A stretch of 64,000 bases of DNA from Auanema rhodensis (Eukaryota > Nematoda > Chromadorea > Rhabditida > Rhabditidae): positions 2,542,001 to 2,606,000 of the forward strand of contig OZ059898.1 in the NCBI GenBank assembly GCA_964057225.1. The letters run 5' to 3'. Under the pieces are notes generated by a model, which did not search any database, was not told the DNA's origin, and saw only the letters and a list, made by a program, of their open reading frames with translations. The position numbers and the translations under genes were made by a program. How positions within the stretch are numbered: position 1 is the first letter of the stretch; every line of letters starts with the position of its first letter. Shown piece after piece: positions 52,300-64,000 of the stretch.

Positions 52300-53703
52300 A
52301 GCTTAAAAATGCACCGAGATATCAACTGATATAAGTTCACACTTATATCCTCGATTTTCACCCTGAAGAATTAATTTTTTCGTTGAATAACATTGTCCAT
52401 CGTCTTTGCCTTGAAAAAAGGAATCTAAAAACATCTAATTTTTGCTGAATTATTTTGAAATTTTTCGAAAAAATTTTTGTCAAAATGTTTTTGGAAGCAA
52501 TGTTGAGTGTACATGGAAACTCAACATACACTAATGCATCATTTTTCAAACGATCATAACTAATTTTTGTATCAAGCGTTTTTCAATGTAGTATAGTGCA
52601 TTCGATGCGGATTTTTAAGCTGCGTCGATCTGTGTTATCAGATTTGCGCTGGCTTAAAAATGCACCGAGATATCAACTGATATAAGTTCACACTTATATT
52701 CTCGATTTTCACCCTGAAGAAATAATTTTTTCGTTGAATATTATTGTCCATCGTCTTCGCCTTAAAAAATGGAATCTTAAAACATCTACTTTTTGCTGAA
52801 TTATTCTGAAATTTTTCGAAAAAATTTTTGTCAAAATGTTTTTGGAAGCAATGTTGAGTGTACATGGAAACTCAACATACACTAATGCATCATTTTTCAA
52901 ACGATCATAACTAATTTTTGTATCAAGCGTTTCTTAATGTAGTATAGTGCATTCGATCCGGATTTTTAAGCTGCGTCGATCTGTGTTATCAGATTTGCGC
53001 TAGCTTAAAAATGCACCGAGATATCAACTGATATAAGTTCACACTTATATCCTCGATTTTCACCCTGAAGAAATAATTTTTTCGTTGAATAACATTGTCC
53101 ATCGTCTTTGCCTTGAAAAAAGGAATCTAAAAACATCTAATTTTTGCTGAATTATTTTGAAATTTTTCGAAAAAATTTTTGTCAAAATGTTTTTGGAAGC
53201 AATGTTGAGTGTACATGGAAACTCAACATACACTAATGCATCATTTTTCAAACGATCATAACTAATTTTTGTATCAAGCGTTTTTCAATGTAGTATAGTG
53301 CATTCGATGCGGATTTTTAAGCTGCGTCGATCTGTGTTATCAGATTTGCGCTGGCTTAAAAATGCACCGAGATATCAACTGATATAAGTTCACACTTATA
53401 TTCTCGATTTTCACCCTGAAGAAATAATTTTTTCGTTGAATATTATTGTCCATCGTCTTCGCCTTAAAAAATGGAATCTTAAAACATCTACTTTTTGCTG
53501 AATTATTCTGAAATTTTTCGAAAAAATTTTTGTCAAAATGTTTTTGGAAGCAATGTTGAGTGTACATGGAAACTCAACATACACTAATGCATCATTTTTC
53601 AAACGATCATAACTAATTTTTGTATCAAGTGTTTCTCAATGTAATATAGTGCATTCGATGCGGATTTTTAAGCTGCGTCGATCTGTGTTATCAGATTTGC
53701 GCT
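52300..53703. repeat. Two-unit (702-bp) tandem duplication
   Basis: Units 52300 and 52651 repeat as units 53002 and 53353. Both pairs are CTAATTTTTGCTG followed by the GGCTTA / GAATATTATTG type, as in units 39664 and 40015. Unit 52651 has a 3' end (TTCTTAATG, GATCCGG) like unit 39313, whereas unit 53353 has the expected TCAAGTG and GTAATATAG end. The break is therefore inside a unit. Confidence 0.8.
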
Positions 53704-56700
53704 AGCTTAAAAATGCACCGAGATATCAACTGATATAAGTTCACACTTATATCCTCGATTTTCACCCTGAAGAATTAATTTTTTCGTTGAATAACATTGT
53801 CCATCGTCTTTGCCTTGAAAAATGGAATCTAAAAACATCTACTTTTTGCTAAATTATTTTGAAATTTTTCGAAACAATTTTTGTCAAAATGTTTTTGGAA
53901 GCAATGTTGAGTGTACATGGAAACTCAACATACACTAATGCATCATTTTTCAAACGATCATAACTAATTTTTGTATCAAGCGTTTCTTTATGTAGTATAG
54001 TGCATTCGATCCGGATTTTTAAGCTGCGTCGATCTGTGTTATCAGATTTGCGCTAGCTTAAAAATGCACCGAGATATCAACTGATATAAGTTCACTCTTA
54101 TATCCTCGATTTTCACCCTGAAGAAATAATTTTTTCGTTGAACAACATTGTCCATCGTCTTTGCCTTGAAAAAAGGAATCTAAAAACATCTACTTTTTGC
54201 TAAATTATTTTGAAATTTTTCGAAAAAATTTTTGTCAAAATGTTTTTGGAAGCAATGTTGAGTGTACATGGAAACTCAACATACACTAATGCATCATTTT
54301 CCAAACGATCATAACTAATTTTTGTATTAAGCTTTTCTCAATGTAGTATAGTGCATTCGATGCGGATTTTTAAGCTGCGTCGATCTGTGTTATCAGATTT
54401 GCGCTAGCTTAAAAATGCACCGAGATATCAACTGATATACGTTCACACTTATATCCTCGATTTTCACCCTGAAGAATTAATTTTTTCGTTGAATAACATT
54501 GTCCATCGTCTTTGCCTTGAAAAAAGGAATCTAAAAACATCTAATTTTTGCTGAATTATTTTGAAATTTTTCGAAAAAATTTTTGTCAAAATGTTTTTGG
54601 AAGCAATGTTGAGTGTACATGGAAACTCAACATACACTAATGCATCATTTTTCAAACGATCATAACTAATTTTTGTATCAAGCGTTTTCCAATGTAGTAT
54701 AGTGCATTCGATGCGGATTTTTAAGCTGCGTCGATCTGTGTTATCAGATTTGCGCTAGCTTAAAAATGCACCGAGATATCAACTGATATAAGTTCACACT
54801 TATATCCTCGATTTTCACCCTGAAGAAATAATTTTTTCCTTGAATAACATTGTCCATCGTCTTCGCCTTGGAAAAAGGAATCTAAAAACATCTACTTTTT
54901 GCTAAATTATTTTGAAATTTTTCGAAAAAATTTTTGTCAAAATGTTTTTGGAAGCAATGTTGAGTGTACATGGAAACTCAACATACACTAATGCATCATT
55001 TTTCAAACGATCATAACTAATTTTTGTATCAAGCGTTTTCCAATGTAGTATAGTGCATTCGATGCGGATTTTTAAGCTGCGTCGATCTGTGTTATCAGAT
55101 TTGCGCTAGCTTAAAAATGCACCGAGATATCAACTGATATAAGTTCACACTTATATCCTCGATTTTCACCCTGAAGAAATAATTTTTTCCTTGAATAACA
55201 TTGTCCATCGTCTTCGCCTTGGAAAAAGGAATCTAAAAACATCTACTTTTTGCTAAATTATTTTGAAATTTTTCGAAAAAATTTTTGTCAAAATGTTTTT
55301 GGAAGCAATGTTGAGTGTACATGGAAACTCAACATACACTAATGCATCATTTTTCAAACGATCATAACTAATTTTTGTATCAAGTGTTTCTCAATGTAAT
55401 ATAGTGCATTCGATGCGGATTTTTAAGCTGCGTCGATCTGTGTTATCAGATTTGCGCTAGCTTAAAAATGCACCGAGATATCAACTGATATAAGTTCACA
55501 CTTATATCCTCGATTTTCACCCTGAAGAATTAATTTTTTCGTTGAATAACATTGTCCATCGTCTTCGCCTTGGAAAAAGGAATCTAAAAACATCTACTTT
55601 TTGCTAAATTATTTTGAAATTTTTCGAAAAAATTTTTGTCAAAATGTTTTTGGAAGCAATGTTGAGTGTACATGGAAACTCAACATACACTAATGCATCA
55701 TTTTTCAAACGATCATAACTAATTTTTGTATCAAGTGTTTCTCAATGTAATATAGTGCATTCGATGCGGATTTTTAAGCTGCGTCGATCTGTGTTATCAG
55801 ATTTGCGCTAGCTTAAAAATGCACCGAGATATCAACTGATATAAGTTCACACTTATATCCTCGATTTTCACCCTGAAGAATTAATTTTTTCGTTGAATAA
55901 CATTGTCCATCGTCTTTGCCTTGAAAAATGGAATCTAAAAACATCTACTTTTTGCTAAATTATTTTGAAATTTTTCGAAACAATTTTTGTCAAAATGTTT
56001 TTGGAAGCAATGTTGAGTGTACATGGAAACTCAACATACACTAATGCATCATTTTTCAAACGATCATAACTAATTTTTGTATCAAGCGTTTCTCAATGTA
56101 GTATAGTGCATTCGATGCGGATTTTCAAGCTGCGTCGATCTGTGTTATCAGATTTGCGCTAGCTTAAAAATGCACCGAGATATCAACTGATATAAGTTCA
56201 CACTTATATCCTCGATTTTCACCCTGAAGAATTAATTTTTTCGTTGAATAACATTGTCCATCGTCTTTGCCTTGAAAAATGGAATCTAAAAACATCTACT
56301 TTTTGCTAAATTATTTTGAAATTTTTCGAAACAATTTTTGTCAAAATGTTTTTGGAAGCAATGTTGAGTGTACATGGAAACTCAACATACACTAATGCAT
56401 CATTTTTCAAACGATCATAACTAATTTTTGTATCAAGCGTTTCTTTATGTAGTATAGTGCATTCGATCCGGATTTTTAAGCTGCGTCGATCTGTGTTATC
56501 AGATTTGCGCTAGCTTAAAAATGCACCGAGATATCAACTGATATAAGTTCACACTTATATCCTCGATTTTCACCCTGAAGAAATAATTTTTTCGTTGAAC
56601 AACATTGTCCATCGTCTTTGCCTTGAAAAAAGGAATCTAAAAACATCTACTTTTTGCTAAATTATTTTGAAATTTTTCGAAAAAATTTTTGTCAAAATGT

Positions 56701-58617
56701 TTTTGGAAGCAATGTTGAGTGTACATGGAAACTCAACATACACTAATGCATCATTTTCCAAACGATCATAACTAATTTTTGTATTAAGCTTTTCTCAATG
56801 TAGTATAGTGCATTCGATGCGGATTTTTAAGCTGCGTCGATCTGTGTTATCAGATTTGCGCTAGCTTAAAAATGCACCGAGATATCAACTGATATACGTT
56901 CACACTTATATCCTCGATTTTCACCCTGAAGAATTAATTTTTTCGTTGAATAACATTGTCCATCGTCTTTGCCTTGAAAAAAGGAATCTAAAAACATCTA
57001 ATTTTTGCTGAATTATTTTGAAATTTTTCGAAAAAATTTTTGTCAAAATGTTTTTGGAAGCAATGTTGAGTGTACATGGAAACTCAACATACACTAATGC
57101 ATCATTTTTCAAACGATCATAACTAATTTTTGTATCAAGCGTTTTCCAATGTAGTATAGTGCATTCGATGCGGATTTTTAAGCTGCGTCGATCTGTGTTA
57201 TCAGATTTGCGCTAGCTTAAAAATGCACCGAGATATCAACTGATATAAGTTCACACTTATATCCTCGATTTTCACCCTGAAGAAATAATTTTTTCCTTGA
57301 ATAACATTGTCCATCGTCTTCGCCTTGGAAAAAGGAATCTAAAAACATCTACTTTTTGCTAAATTATTTTGAAATTTTTCGAAAAAATTTTTGTCAAAAT
57401 GTTTTTGGAAGCAATGTTGAGTGTACATGGAAACTCAACATACACTAATGCATCATTTTTCAAACGATCATAACTAATTTTTGTATCAAGTGTTTCTCAA
57501 TGTAATATAGTGCATTCGATGCGGATTTTTAAGCTGCGTCGATCTGTGTTATCAGATTTGCGCTAGCTTAAAAATGCACCGAGATATCAACTGATATAAG
57601 TTCACACTTATATCCTCGATTTTCACCCTGAAGAATTAATTTTTTCGTTGAATAACATTGTCCATCGTCTTTGCCTTGAAAAATGGAATCTAAAAACATC
57701 TACTTTTTGCTAAATTATTTTGAAATTTTTCGAAACAATTTTTGTCAAAATGTTTTTGGAAGCAATGTTGAGTGTACATGGAAACTCAACATACACTAAT
57801 GCATCATTTTTCAAACGATCATAACTAATTTTTGTATCAAGCGTTTCTCAATGTAGTATAGTGCATTCGATGCGGATTTTCAAGCTGCGTCGATCTGTGT
57901 TATCAGATTTGCGCTAGCTTAAAAATGCACCGAGATATCAACTGATATAAGTTCACTCTTATATCCTCGATTTTCACCCTGAAGAATTAATTTTTTCGTT
58001 GAATAACATTGTCCATCGTCTTTGCCTTGAAAAATGGAATCTAAAAACATCTACTTTTTGCTAAATTATTTTGAAATTTTTCGAAACAATTTTTGTCAAA
58101 ATGTTTTTGGAAGCAATGTTGAGTGTACATGGAAACTCAACATACACTAATGCATCATTTTTCAAACGATCATAACTAATTTTTGTATCAAGCGTTTCTT
58201 AATGTAGTATAGTGCATTCGATCCCGATTTTTAAGCTGCGTCGATCTGTGTTATCAGATTTGCGCTAGCTTAAAAATGCACCGAGATATCAACTGATATA
58301 AGTTCACACTTATATCCTCGATTTTCACCCTGAAGAATTAATTTTTTCGTTGAATAACATTGTCCATCGTCTTTGCCTTGAAAAATGAAATCTAAAAACA
58401 TCTACTTTTTGCTAAATTATCTTGAAATTTTTCGAAACAATTTTTGTCAAAATGTTTTTGGAAGCAATGTTGAGTGTACATGGAAACTCAACATACACTA
58501 ATGCATCATTTTTCAAACGATCATAACTAATTTTTGTATCAAGCGTTTTTCAATGTAGTATAGTGCATTCGATGCGGATTTTAAAGCTGCGTCGATCTGT
58601 GTTATCAGATTTGCGCT
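53704..58617. repeat. Partial third copy of the 16-unit block, with one unit gained and one lost
   Basis: Units 153-166 follow the type order of units 131-144. Units 54757 and 55108 both carry CTTGGAAAAAGG, where the earlier copies have one such unit before the TTAATTTT version. Unit 54757 ends with TTTTCCAATG, the end of the preceding type, so it is a hybrid made by a one-unit in-register duplication. Near the end, unit 58267 has AATGAAATC with a TTTTTCAATG end, so one of two similar units is missing. Confidence 0.75.
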
Positions 58618-61600
58618 AGCTTAAAAATGCACCGAGATATCAACTGATATAAGTTCACACTTATATCCTCGATTTTCACCCTGAAGAAATAATTTTTTCG
58701 TTGAATATTATTGTCCATCGTCTTTGCCTTGAAAAAAGGAATCTAAAAACATCTACTTTTTGCTAAATTATTTTGAAATTTTTCGAAAAAATTTTTGTCA
58801 AAATGTTTTTGGAAGCAATGTTGAGTGTACATGGAAACTCAACATACACTAATGCATCATTTTTCAAAAGATCATAACTAATTTTTGTATCAAGCGTTTC
58901 TCAATGTAGTATAGTGCATTCGATGCGGATTTTTAAGCTGCGTCGATCGGTGTTATCAGATTTGCGCTAGCTTAAAAATGCACCGAGATATCAACTGATA
59001 TAAGTTCACACTTATATCCTCGATTTTCACCCTGAAGAAATAATTTTTTCGTTGAATATTATTGTCCATCGTCTTTGCCTTGAAAAAAGGAATCTAAAAA
59101 CATCTACTTTTTGCTAAATTATTTTGAAATTTTTCGAAACAATTTTTGTCAAAATGTTTTTGGAAGCAATGTTGAGTGTACATGGAAACTCAACATACAC
59201 TAATGCATCATTTTTCAAACGATCATAACTAATTTTTGTATCAAGTGTTTCTCAATGTAATATAGTGCATTCGATGCGGATTTTTAAGCTGCGTCGATCT
59301 GTGTTATCAGATTTGCGCTAGCTTAAAAATGCACCGAGATATCAACTGATATAAGTTCACACTTATATCCTCGATTTTCACCCTGAAGAATTAATTTTTT
59401 CGTTGAATAACATTGTCCATCGTCTTTGCCTTGAAAAATGGAATCTAAAAACATCTACTTTTTGCTAAATTATTTTGAAATTTTTCGAAACAATTTTTGT
59501 CAAAATGTTTTTGGAAGCAATGTTGAGTGTACATGGAAACTCAACATACACTAATGCATCATTTTTCAAACGATCATAACTAATTTTTGTATCAAGCGTT
59601 TCTTAATGTAGTATAGTGCATTCGATGCGGATTTTTAAGCTGCGTCGATCTGTGTTATCAGATTTGCGCTAGCTTAAAAATGCACCGAGATATCAACTGA
59701 TATAAGTTCACACTTATATCCTCGATTTTCACCCTGAAGAATTAATTTTTTCGTTGAATAACATTGTCCATCGTCTTTGCCTTGAAAAATGGAATCTAAA
59801 AACATCTACTTTTCGCTAAATTATTTTGAAATTTTTCGAAAAAATTTTTGTCAAAATGTTTTTGGAAGCAATGTTGAGTGTACATGGAAACTCAACATAC
59901 ACTAATGCATCATTTTTCAAACGATCATAACTAATTTTTGTATTAAGCGTTTCTCAATAAAGTATAGTGCATTCGATGCGAATTTTTAAGCTGCGTCGAT
60001 CTGTGTTATCAGATTTGCGCTAGCTTAAAAATGCACCGAGATATCAACTGATATAAGTTCACACTTATATCCTCGATTTTCACCCTGAAGAATTAATTTT
60101 TTCGTTGAATAACATTGTCCATCGTCTTTGCCTTGAAAAATGGAATCTAAAAACATCTACTTTTTGCTAAATTATTTTGAAATTTTTCGAAACAATTTTT
60201 GTCAAAATGTTTTTGGAAGCAATGTTGAGTGTACATGGAAACTCAACATACACTAATGCATCATTTTTCAAACGATCATAACTAATTTTTGTATCAAGCG
60301 TTTTTCAATGTAGTATAGTGCATTCGATGCGGATTTTTAAGCTGCGTCGATCTGTGTTATCAGATTTGCGCTAGCTTAAAAATGCACCGAGATATCAACT
60401 GATATAAGTTCACACTTATATCCTCGATTTTCACCCTGAAGAAATAATTTTTTCGTTGAATATTATTGTCCATCGTCTTTGCCTTGAAAAAAGGAATCTA
60501 AAAACATCTACTTTTTGCTAAATTATTTTGAAATTTTTCGAAAAAATTTTTGTCAAAATGTTTTTGGAAGCAATGTTGAGTGTACATGGAAACTCAACAT
60601 ACACTAATGCATCATTTTTCAAACGATCATAACTAATTTTTGTATTAAGCGTTTCTCAATAAAGTATAGTGCATTCGATGCGAATTTTTAAGCTGCGTCG
60701 ATCTGTGTTATCAGATTTGCGCTAGCTTAAAAATGCACCGAGATATCAACTGATATAAGTTCACACTTATATCCTCGATTTTCACCCTGAAGAATTAATT
60801 TTTTCGTTGAATAACATTGTCCATCGTCTTTGCCTTGAAAAATGGAATCTAAAAACATCTACTTTTTGCTAAATTATTTTGAAATTTTTCGAAACAATTT
60901 TTGTCAAAATGTTTTTGGAAGCAATGTTGAGTGTACATGGAAACTCAACATACACTAATGCATCATTTTTCAAACGATCATAACTAATTTTTGTATCAAG
61001 CGTTTTTCAATGTAGTATAGTGCATTCGATGCGGATTTTTAAGCTGCGTCGATCTGTGTTATCAGATTTGCGCTAGCTTAAAAATGCACCGAGATATCAA
61101 CTGATATAAGTTCACACTTATATCCTCGATTTTCACCCTGAAGAAATAATTTTTTCGTTGAATATTATTGTCCATCGTCTTTGCCTTGAAAAAAGGAATC
61201 TAAAAACATCTACTTTTTGCTAAATTATTTTGAAATTTTTCGAAAAAATTTTTGTCAAAATGTTTTTGGAAGCAATGTTGAGTGTACATGGAAACTCAAC
61301 ATACACTAATGCATCATTTTTCAAACGATCATAACTAATTTTTGTATCAAGCGTTTTTCAATGTAGTATAGTGCATTCGATGCGGATTTTTAAGCTGCGT
61401 CGATCTGTGTTATCAGATTTGCGCTAGCTTAAAAATGCACCGAGATATCAACTGATATAAGTTCACACTTATATCCTCGATTTTCACCCTGAAGAAATAA
61501 TTTTTTCGTTGAATATTATTGTCCATCGTCTTTGCCTTGAAAAAAGGAATCTAAAAACATCTACTTTTTGCTAAATTATTTTGAAATTTTTCGAAAAAAT

Positions 61601-64000
61601 TTTTGTCAAAATGTTTTTGGAAGCAATGTTGAGTGTACATGGAAACTCAACATACACTAATGCATCATTTTTCAAAAGATCATAACTAATTTTTGTATCA
61701 AGCGTTTCTCAATGTAGTATAGTGCATTCGATGCGGATTTTTAAGCTGCGTCGATCTGTGTTATCAGATTTGCGCTAGCTTAAAAATGCACCGAGATATC
61801 AACTGATATAAGTTCACACTTATATCCTCGATTTTCACCCTGAAGAAATAATTTTTTCGTTGAATATTATTGTCCATCGTCTTTGCCTTGAAAAAAGAAA
61901 TCTAAAAACATCTACTTTTTGCTAAATTATTTTGAAATTTTTCGAAACAATTTTTGTCAAAATGTTTTTGGAAGCAATGTTGAGTGTACATGGAAACTCA
62001 ACATACACTAATGCATCATTTTTCAAACGATCATAACTAATTTTTGTATCAAGTGTTTCTCAATGTAATATAGTGCATTCGATGCGGATTTTTAAGCTGC
62101 GTCGATCTGTGTTATCAGATTTGCGCTAGCTTAAAAATGCACCGAGATATCAACTGATATAAGTTCACACTTATATCCTCGATTTTCACCCTGAAGAATT
62201 AATTTTTTCGTTGAATAACATTGTCCATCGTCTTTGCCTTGAAAAATGGAATCTAAAAACATCTACTTTTTGCTAAATTATTTTGAAATTTTTCGAAACA
62301 ATTTTTGTCAAAATGTTTTTGGAAGCAATGTTGAGTGTACATGGAAACTCAACATACACTAATGCATCATTTTTCAAACGATCATAACTAATTTTTATAT
62401 TAAGCGTTTCTCAATGTAGTATAGTGCATTCGATGCGGATTTTTAAGCTGCGTCGATCTGTGTTATCAGATTTGCGCTAGCTTAAAAATGCACCGAGATA
62501 TCAACTGATATAAGCTCACACTTATATCCTCGATTTTCACCCTGAAGAATTAATTTTTTCGTTGAATAACATTGTCCATCGTCTTTGCCTTGAAAAATGG
62601 AATCTAAAAACATCTACTTTTCGCTAAATTATTTTGAAATTTTTCGAAAAAATTTTTGTCAAAATGTTTTTGGAAGCAATGTTGAGTGTACATGGAAACT
62701 CAACATACACTAATGCATCATTTTTCAAACGATCATAACTTATTTTTGTATTAAGCGTTTCTCAATGTAGTATAGTGCATTCGATGCGGATTTTTAAGCT
62801 GCGTCGATCTGTGTTATCAGATTTGCGCTAGCTTAAAAATGCACCGAGATATCAACTGATATAAGTTCACACTTATATCCTCGATTTTCACCCTGAAGAA
62901 TTAATTTTTTCGTTGAATAACATTGTCAATCGTCTTTGCCTTGAAAAATGGAATCTAAAAACATCTACTTTTTGCTAAATTATTTTGAAATTTTTCGAAA
63001 CAATTTTTGTCAAAATGTTTTTGGAAGCAATGTTGAGTGTACATGGAAACTCAACATACACTAATGCATCATTTTTCAAACGATCATAACTAATTTTTGT
63101 ATCAAGCGTTTTTCAATGTAGTATAGTGCATTCGATGCGGATTTTTAAGCTGCGTCGATCTGTGTTATCAGATTTGCGCTAGCTTAAAAATGCACCGAGA
63201 TATCAACTGATATAAGTTCACACTTATATCCTCGATTTTCACCCTGAAGAAATAATTTTTTCGTTGAATATTATTGTCCATCGTCTTTGCCTTGAAAAAA
63301 GGAATCTAAAAACATCTACTTTTTGCTAAATTATTTTGAAATTTTTCGAAAAAATTTTTGTCAAAATGTTTTTGGAAGCAATGTTGAGTGTACATGGAAA
63401 CTCAACATACACTAATGCATCATTTTTCAAAAGATCATAACTAATTTTTGTATCAAGCGTTTCTCAATGTAGTATAGTGCATTCGATGCGGATTTTTAAG
63501 CTGCGTCGATCTGTGTTATCAGATTTGCGCTAGCTTAAAAATGCACCGAGATATCAACTGATATAAGTTCACACTTATATCCTCGATTTTCACCCTGAAG
63601 AATTAATTTTTTCGTTGAATAACATTGTCCATCGTCTTTGCCTTGAAAAATGGAATCTAAAAACATCTACTTTTTGCTAAATTATTTTGAAATTTTTCGA
63701 AACAATTTTTGTCAAAATGTTTTTGGAAGCAATGTTGAGTGTACATGGAAACTCAACATACACTAATGCATCATTTTTCAAACGATCATAACTAATTTTT
63801 GTATCAAGCGTTTCTCAATGTAGTATAGTGCATTCGATGCGGATTTTTAAGCTGCGTCGATCTGTGTTATCAGATTTGCGCTAGCTTAAAAATGCACCGA
63901 GATATCAACTGATATAAGTTCACACTTATATCCTCGATTTTCACCCTGAAGAATTAACTTTTTCGTTGAATAACATTGTCTATCGTCTTTGCCTTGAAAA
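58618..64000. repeat. Right-end mixed units, including partial last unit
   Basis: Units with GAATATTATTG (58618, 58969, 60373, 61075, 61426, 61777, 63181) alternate with CGAAACAA units. CAAAAGATC appears in units 58618, 61426 and 63181. A paired change, TCAATAAAG with GCGAATTTTT, appears only in units 59671 and 60373, two units apart, and their following units (60022, 60724) look the same. The last unit (63883-64000) is cut by the window and has a private ATTAACTTTTTCG. Nothing other than satellite is present. Confidence 0.8.

Larger units (their letters stand above)
1..64000. repeat. Satellite DNA array, 351-bp unit, 182.3 copies, all head to tail
   Basis: The same 351-bp A/T-rich sequence repeats from the first base to the last. 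Unit n begins at 1 + 351n. I confirmed this phase at 352, 703, 1054, 4915, 10882, 21061, 31942, 42121 and 63883, so insertions and deletions are absent or exactly balanced. No unit is inverted and no foreign sequence interrupts the array. Neighbouring units differ by a limited set of recurrent substitutions that define unit types, described in the entries below. A consensus-like unit has about 31% G+C and 12 CpG. Such arrays normally form constitutive heterochromatin near centromeres. The array may be transcribed into non-coding RNA, but nothing here proves that. The family is not one I can name. Both ends of the window lie inside the array, so its true length is unknown. Confidence 0.99.

Noticed and set aside
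59955-59961. AATAAA polyadenylation signals in units 59671 and 60373
   Set aside because: They arise from substitutions within the satellite, and no transcript or gene is visible upstream.
1-64000. Resemblance to a CRISPR array because of regular repeats
   Set aside because: There are no unique spacers: the whole 351-bp period is repeated, not a short repeat with variable spacers, and no cas genes are present.
1-64000. Transposon or rolling-circle element arranged in tandem
   Set aside because: No coding capacity, terminal repeats, target-site duplications or element ends are visible; the short dyads are internal to each unit and far too small to be transposon ends.
1-64000. Assignment to a named satellite family or species
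   Set aside because: The unit length fits several insect families, but I do not recognise the sequence. A database search with the 351-bp consensus would decide.

Overview
The whole 64 kb window is one uninterrupted block of satellite DNA. A 351-bp unit is repeated head to tail, all in the same orientation. With the arbitrary phase used here (unit starts at the AGCTT following GCGCT), unit n starts at 1 + 351n. This gives 182 complete units (n = 0 to 181, positions 1-63882) and a partial unit (63883-64000). The phase still holds exactly at the last unit, so there is no net insertion or deletion in 63.9 kb. I found no protein-coding gene, RNA gene, transposon, CRISPR array or unique sequence. 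The short open frames (63-75 codons) are by-products of the repeat.

Organism: a eukaryote, from a heterochromatic (pericentromeric or centromeric type) array. A consensus-like unit has about 110 G+C in 351 bp (about 31%). CpG is not depleted: 12 CpG per unit against roughly 9 expected. This fits a genome with little germline CpG methylation, such as many insects, better than a vertebrate or a plant. Unit lengths of 340-360 bp are common in insect satellites (360 bp in Tribolium castaneum, about 357 bp in Pimelia, 359 bp in Drosophila), but I do not recognise this sequence and cannot name the species.

Unit anatomy (unit coordinates): EcoRV palindrome 19-24; perfect 9-bp inverted repeat 29-50; half-match to a CENP-B box 79-95; variable zone about 69-148; A/T tracts with a self-complementary centre 159-194; almost invariant zone 176-246 holding a second 9-bp inverted repeat (201-228); second variable zone about 247-338; NheI palindrome across the unit junction. 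The two inverted repeats have centres 175 bp apart, half a unit.

Layout: (1) 1-4212, mixed unit types; (2) 4213-9828 and 10180-15795, a 16-unit block present twice, containing a 702-bp A/B dimer array; (3) 15796-about 26676, more A/B units; (4) about 26326-31590, local 2- and 5-unit repeats; (5) about 31-32.6 kb, a change of subfamily; (6) 32644-39663, a 7-unit higher-order repeat; (7) 40015-51246, a 16-unit block in direct tandem duplication; (8) 50896-58617, rearranged partial copies of (6) and (7); (9) 58618-64000, a further mixed group.

The organisation points to repeated in-register unequal exchange or conversion at several scales (1, 2, 5, 7, 16-17 units). All comparisons were made by eye; percent identities were not calculated.
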